Shown piece by piece: positions 21,085 to 25,045 of a stretch of 25,045 nucleotides of DNA. Source of the DNA: Basidiobolus meristosporus CBS 931.73 (Eukaryota > Basidiobolomycota > Basidiobolomycetes > Basidiobolales > Basidiobolaceae); NCBI GenBank assembly GCA_002104905.1, contig MCFE01000936.1:1-25045 (forward strand), written 5' to 3'. Under the pieces are notes generated by a model, which saw only the letters and a list, made by a program, of their open reading frames with translations, was not told the DNA's origin and made no database searches. Within the stretch, counting starts at the first letter, position 1; every line of letters starts with the position of its first letter. The position numbers and the translations under genes were made by a program.

Positions 21085-22384
21085 TCCCCAGCTTCTGATA
21101 AATCTGGCTGAAAGTTGTATTTGCATCATGATGTTAATCCAGTATCGATTCATATATGGTAGTAATGCAAGTGTTGTTTCCTAAACCAAATGTCTTTAGA
21201 GTTTGAGTAGCGTAGAAATACTGGACTACTGCTATGAGTAGCCTGCTTAAAACCCGGCTCTGCACAAGATACTTGCAGAATACAGTTACTCAACCCATCA
21301 GTATCGCCGCATCTTCCAAATAATGCCCCATGTTAGCGCTTCAATGTTACCTTAACCTTAATTTCTGCTCAGTGTGATTGGTAATCTCAGCTTAATGGGC
21401 TTCAGCCTAACACCAGGTCGCACAATCCTTGTAGTAGAAATAATATTTGCTTAATTGTTTCCCACATAATAACTCACGGATTCTGGGATGTATGAATCTA
21501 GCGCTTCCGGCACAGCAATTTGTCCCCAACACCTAATTTTGGAAATTGGGCCTTGTGGTGAAGCCAGACTTTGCCAGGATATAGGCTTCATCATTGGTTT
21601 GTTGGGATCCGTGTTTGTAGCAAATATAGTAGTAATTCTAACCCCCCCATGATCCACCACCTTACCAAGGTCTTGATTATTGATCCCCTCAGACAGATCC
21701 TGCAGAACCTTCTTTGATCACAACAGTTTGACCAAACCAACCGTGGAGATGTAAGCAATATAGAATGTGTCTGTCTATGATAAGCCCATCCAACAATTTT
21801 GTCTGCGCGGTCATGGTGACAAATCAGCTGATGTTCAAACCCTCAGAGATGCAGCAATAAAAGTCAGTTCAGTACGTTTCAAGTTTCTTGAGTCACACGA
21901 GTGCTTTATCCTCTTTCATGACCAAGGCGGGTCATGATGAGTGACAACTATCAGGATGACTTCTCGTACCAGTAGGTGTATTAGATGCGTCGATGTTGCG
22001 GGTATACATCCAAATTAGGAGAATGACGCTCTTGTGCAAGAGCAATTACTGATATGTAGCCAACTGACTCGCAGTTACCGATTATTTACCACCCAATTTT
22101 CATTTGCATCCAGATGGTCAGGCGAAGGCACATGTGCTAAACACACGTAACTTCTTACGGTGAATAAAGCGGATGTGTCCGCTAATTAATTCGTTCTTTG
22201 CTGCCGCAAGGGACAATCTAAGTAGTATCGCCAGATTCTTTTTCACCTAGTAATTATATGAGAATATGTTGGATGTCGCCTCAGAGAGAAAAAGAAAATA
22301 TATTGTCTGTAAATTGTCGCCACGGTACATAAACGAGACTAAGCTACTGCTGCTAAGGGACCTCTAGTGTATTGAAATCATTAC
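21085..22384. other. Spacer between the STRA6-like gene and its broken copy
   Basis: Only short frames. One of 69 codons at 21451-21660 (minus; contains QIAVPEALDSYIPESVSYY) reads like protein but has no partner exon or known family. It might be a relic; nothing else was recognised. Confidence 0.4.
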
Positions 22385-22890
22385 GAAGTCAAATGGTTGC
22401 TTGCGCTAGGCACGAGCCTCAGCCTTTAATGGGGCTTCGTTATGAGACTATCCCAACATCTAGCAGGAGGGCACCATATTGTTTGGGTTGCAGTTGAAAT
22501 ATTCAGAGAAGCCGGAAATAGAATCTGTGCTATCGTCCGCACTAACTGGAATCTTTGAACTCAAAGAATACGTACCAATCCCAGGTAGGCATTGGAACCG
22601 CTTGGCATTAGATCTGGGTTTGGCATGTAGCACGTTGTGATCCGCTCAGGAGCCATGCCAGGAGGATGTGAAGATAATCTGGTGCATATGTCCAACACAA
22701 CCAATAAAACTACTGACGATACTTCATAATCTCAAGAAGAAAGAGAAGTATACGGGTTCCGTTCGGTGTTTGAGCCATATTTCTGCCCCAGGAGTGATGA
22801 GGAGCATGGTTGTGATAACCAGGGCCACCTTACTGACAACCCACGAAGTGAGGAGGAGGTGGAAAGTGAGGAGAGTAGTAAACGGCAATT
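22385..22890 (-). pseudogene. Broken second copy of the STRA6-like gene (exons 8-9 part)
   Basis: Read right to left, it gives SWVVSKVALVITTMLLITPG and AEIWLKHR, against SWVISKLVGLITTLIFIIPG and TKFWLRRR in the intact gene. It then continues as a stop-ridden match through DHNVLHAK to an intron at 22575-22512. That intron is 64 bp, the same length as intron 8 of the intact gene, but the acceptor TAG has become CGG. After it, SEYFNCNPNNMV and SHNEAPLKAE match SEHYYYNPINMV and SHHEAPLKIE, with two stops between and around. A weak further match to the region upstream in exon 8 (GHHWKGK against FHHRKGN) lies at about 22990-23070. It is an ancient partial duplicate, dead by at least four stops and a lost splice site. 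Confidence 0.85.
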
Positions 22891-23589
22891 ATTGAGGCTT
22901 CGTACCCGTAAAATTCTAACCAATTAAGTAGCGTAGCAGTAGTTCAAGACCAGTCTTTTCAAGTAATACTGTTAATATCTAGCTACTTGATGCTCTAGCA
23001 TTGCCTTACCTTTCCAATGATGACCCAGGAGAGCGTTCCAGTGTCACCTTGATCCAACATTAAATCCACTACAATTGGTGTTTGATAGCAACTGACCTCG
23101 GCCTAATGCAAAGTGACACAATTGCTTAGTGAAACTTTTAATGCTTTGAGTAACATCATCCGGCATATTGCTTGCACTATTTCGTCCACTATCCTGATGT
23201 ACTTACTGACATCTCTAATCTTATGAAGGCTTGTCACAAAGTGTATATACCTAGCTTCATGGTATCTGCCATTCCATACACGGAATAGCTCTTGCCAATG
23301 TTATACTTTTCCACTACATGGAGGTTGCGTTATCCCAAGGACATAAATCTCCAACTCTTGATTGACCGTTTCAATGAATTTAGGCATTGATTTGTATCAT
23401 TATCAACACTACTAGAAATACTTGCTACAAAGTAACATGTAAATACAGTGCATTTAAATTTGATACAAAATGAAATATCTCATTTTAATACAAAAGCTTG
23501 ATTGATTTTGCCAAGTTACTGGAGCAGAAGGGTAATCTACTGCTTGCAGTAATATACTTATCTGTAAACCTCATATATTGGTTGTGAAT
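22891..23589. other. AT-rich sequence beyond the broken copy
   Basis: Apart from the weak STRA6-like match near 22990-23070 on the minus strand, no open frame or repeat could be assigned. It is probably worn coding sequence of the duplicated gene, degraded past recognition, and then AT-rich filler before the LTR. Confidence 0.4.
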
Positions 23590-23921
23590 CTTGTAACTAC
23601 ACCTAAACATCCACCTAACTTAGTTACTTAGATCATTGTCTACAAATCTTAGTGGACTCAGGTCAAATTCCTTATTAGGATTTAAAAATTATTTTCACCA
23701 AAATATCAGATACCAAGAACATGAGAAATCAATAAGTTGCCCCAACAGCCCCAAAACAAGCACATATGCTCTTGGGACCTTCCTAAAAATACTCAAGCAT
23801 TTATTTTGCCAAGACCACATAAAGGTAGAAATACTACTTTTGCATCCAATGGATCATTGAGTTGAAATTTCATAATCTATTTGTTCTCCCAATTACTTCA
23901 AATATCTCCAAAAATCAAACA
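23590..23921 (+). repeat. Copia LTR copy E, opposite orientation (about 332 bp)
   Basis: The reverse complement of copies A-C aligns along its full length: CCACCTAACTTAGT, CACCAAAATATCAG, AACAGCCCC, TGCCAAGACCA and TTGTTCTCCCAATTACTTC are shared landmarks in order. Both ends are worn (TTGTAACT... and ...ATCAAACA). The bases after it, GGTTATAAGCACCAAG, loosely resemble the initiator-Met-tRNA type primer-binding site (GGTTATCAGAGC form) usual for copia, so this may be a 5' LTR with leader. Confidence 0.8.
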
Positions 23922-24049
23922 ATAGGTTATAAGCACCAAGCTGTCACCCTCTGGATTATTTATTACTGCTGTTCCTAGAATCTGTCCCTCTGCCAAGAAG
24001 CTGGATGGATCTAACTGCCAGGTCTCAAAGGTTGAGATGAGAATGCCAT

Positions 24050-24815
24050 TGCTAGGGGTTAGGGGGAAGGAAAGTCACCATGTAGTGAAGTCTTTGTTTT
24101 GCCAAGTGGCTCCACAAAGTCACCAAAGCAAACAGATAAAGAAGCCAGTCAAGTGTTTACATCCTTAAGTAAATAATCTCCCTTAAATATGGTGCCTTAA
24201 GTAAGACTGCACTCAGCTAAATGAAGCTGTTATAGCAAGAAGAGAAGGTTGAGGGGTTTTGGGGGAATCACAAGTTGAAGATGATGCCTGTCTATATAGT
24301 AAGCATTGCAGCAAAGACCTGGAAGCAAGAAGGTGATCTAGAGCCACATCCTTTGCTTTCCTGTTTCCAGCAACTTTCAAGCTAGACCAGTCACTCCAGG
24401 AGACTTAACAAGAATATGCCAACAGGAAGACTTGTGAGAGTGTTGCTGATAGTGCCATTGTTGAACTAGTGAACTATTGGACTGTTGAAGCTTCACCAAG
24501 AAAGATTTTCTAACAAGATTCATCTGGGTTTGATATAGGTTGAATGCAAAAATCTTAATTAGTGCATGCAGATCAAGAGAATCAGGCAAATCAGGGTCTT
24601 ATTTCAAGGATTTCAGCCAATCAGAGCCTTTACTTTGCCCAATGGTTGATCAAGCCATCTCCCAATGAGCACACATCAATTTATTAGTAAAATTTTGCTG
24701 GATCCAGGATTTGAACCCACAACCATGGGTATGGAAGGGTTAGGGATAATCACAAGGGTTAGGGGGGAGACAGTCACCAACAGGTGAAATCTTTATTTCA
24801 GTTGAAACAAAGAAG
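24050..24815. repeat. Pair of diverged direct repeats (about 80-95 bp, at 24050 and 24735)
   Basis: Both copies share, in the same order, GGGTTAGGGGG, AGTCACCA, GTGAA followed by TCTTT, and AAAGAAGCCAG, with spacing differences. The second copy is followed by sequence also loosely like that after the first. They could be two copies of one short interspersed element. The coordinates cover both copies and the sequence between. Confidence 0.4.
24707..24717 (-). other. Pol III B-box-like sequence (possible tRNA-derived SINE)
   Basis: On the minus strand GGTTCAAATCC matches the tRNA internal B box (GGTTCRANNCC). No good A box, acceptor stem or anticodon arm could be placed upstream, so it is not a tRNA gene. 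It lies next to the second copy of the direct repeat, which fits a tRNA-derived SINE. Confidence 0.3.
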
Positions 24816-25045
24816 CCAGCGCTACTGTTGTAGCTTTGATACAAGAGTGTGTAGCTGAGGGGAATTTGTAGGTAAGTTAATAAGAAGTGATGATAGTTCT
24901 TCAGTGCTCAAGACACTGTTCAGTGGGAAGGGGGGTAGCAAGAGAGGTAAGAATGACTTGTGAACAACATTAATGAGGGGAATGTGATAAGGATTGATAT
25001 TCATCATAAAGGGAGTGTGCTGCTGCAGATATTGCTGCCAAAGGT

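Larger units (their letters stand above)
23922..25045. other. Unassigned sequence after LTR E, possibly retroelement leader
   Basis: No frame over 70 codons. It holds two related stretches (24050-24145 and 24735-24815) and a tRNA-like B box (24707-24717). If LTR E is a 5' LTR this should be leader and gag, but no gag motif (for example a CCHC knuckle) was seen on the plus strand. Confidence 0.4.

Noticed and set aside
24050-24765. TTAGGG-like motifs (GGGTTAGGG) as telomeric sequence
   Set aside because: Only isolated single occurrences, inside a diverged repeat; no tandem array.
24690-24780. tRNA gene on the minus strand
   Set aside because: Only the T-loop/B box fits; no acceptor stem, D arm or anticodon arm could be folded.
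1-25045. CRISPR arrays, bacterial operons, riboswitches or phage defence systems
   Set aside because: Introns, gene families and retroelements show a eukaryotic nuclear genome; no spaced direct-repeat array is present.

Overview
The window looks like nuclear DNA of a fungus. The genes are split by short GT-AG introns of 56 to about 120 nt, several with CTAAC-type branch points, and the protein families are fungal. The intron density and the style of the copia elements make me favour a basidiomycete, possibly of the rust lineage, but that is inference. About half the window is gene-bearing. The rest is AT-rich, repeat-laden sequence with broken gene copies.

Left part (1-8984): the 3' portion of SEC63 (ER protein translocation, + strand, 5' end outside the window); a 1.6 kb spacer; a minus-strand two-exon tyrosine phosphatase with an N-terminal rhodanese-like domain (Pyp/Ptp MAP-kinase phosphatase type); a 2.8 kb spacer without a convincing gene; and a small two-exon gene of unknown function.

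Middle (9679-17730): a minus-strand type-B carboxylesterase pseudogene that has lost the segment with the nucleophile serine and carries a frameshift; a long spacer; then a decayed Ty1/copia element (minus strand) with a 3' LTR, polypurine tract, RNase H and reverse transcriptase remnants, a nested solo LTR with a perfect 5-bp target duplication, and a full plus a truncated LTR at its far end. A 103-bp CCCAAT hexanucleotide array follows.

Right part (17957-25045): a nine-exon minus-strand gene whose spliced reading gives an 829-residue secretory-pathway membrane protein. Its C-terminal half resembles the STRA6 / RBP-receptor family (vertebrate retinol transporter). Further along lies a broken second copy of its 3' exons, with a same-length intron and a mutated acceptor. 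The window ends with a copia LTR in the opposite orientation and low-complexity sequence with a tRNA-like B box.

SEC63 and the phosphatase are ordinary housekeeping or signalling genes. No operon-like or cluster logic links the genes. The most interesting items are the STRA6-like gene and its dead paralogue.
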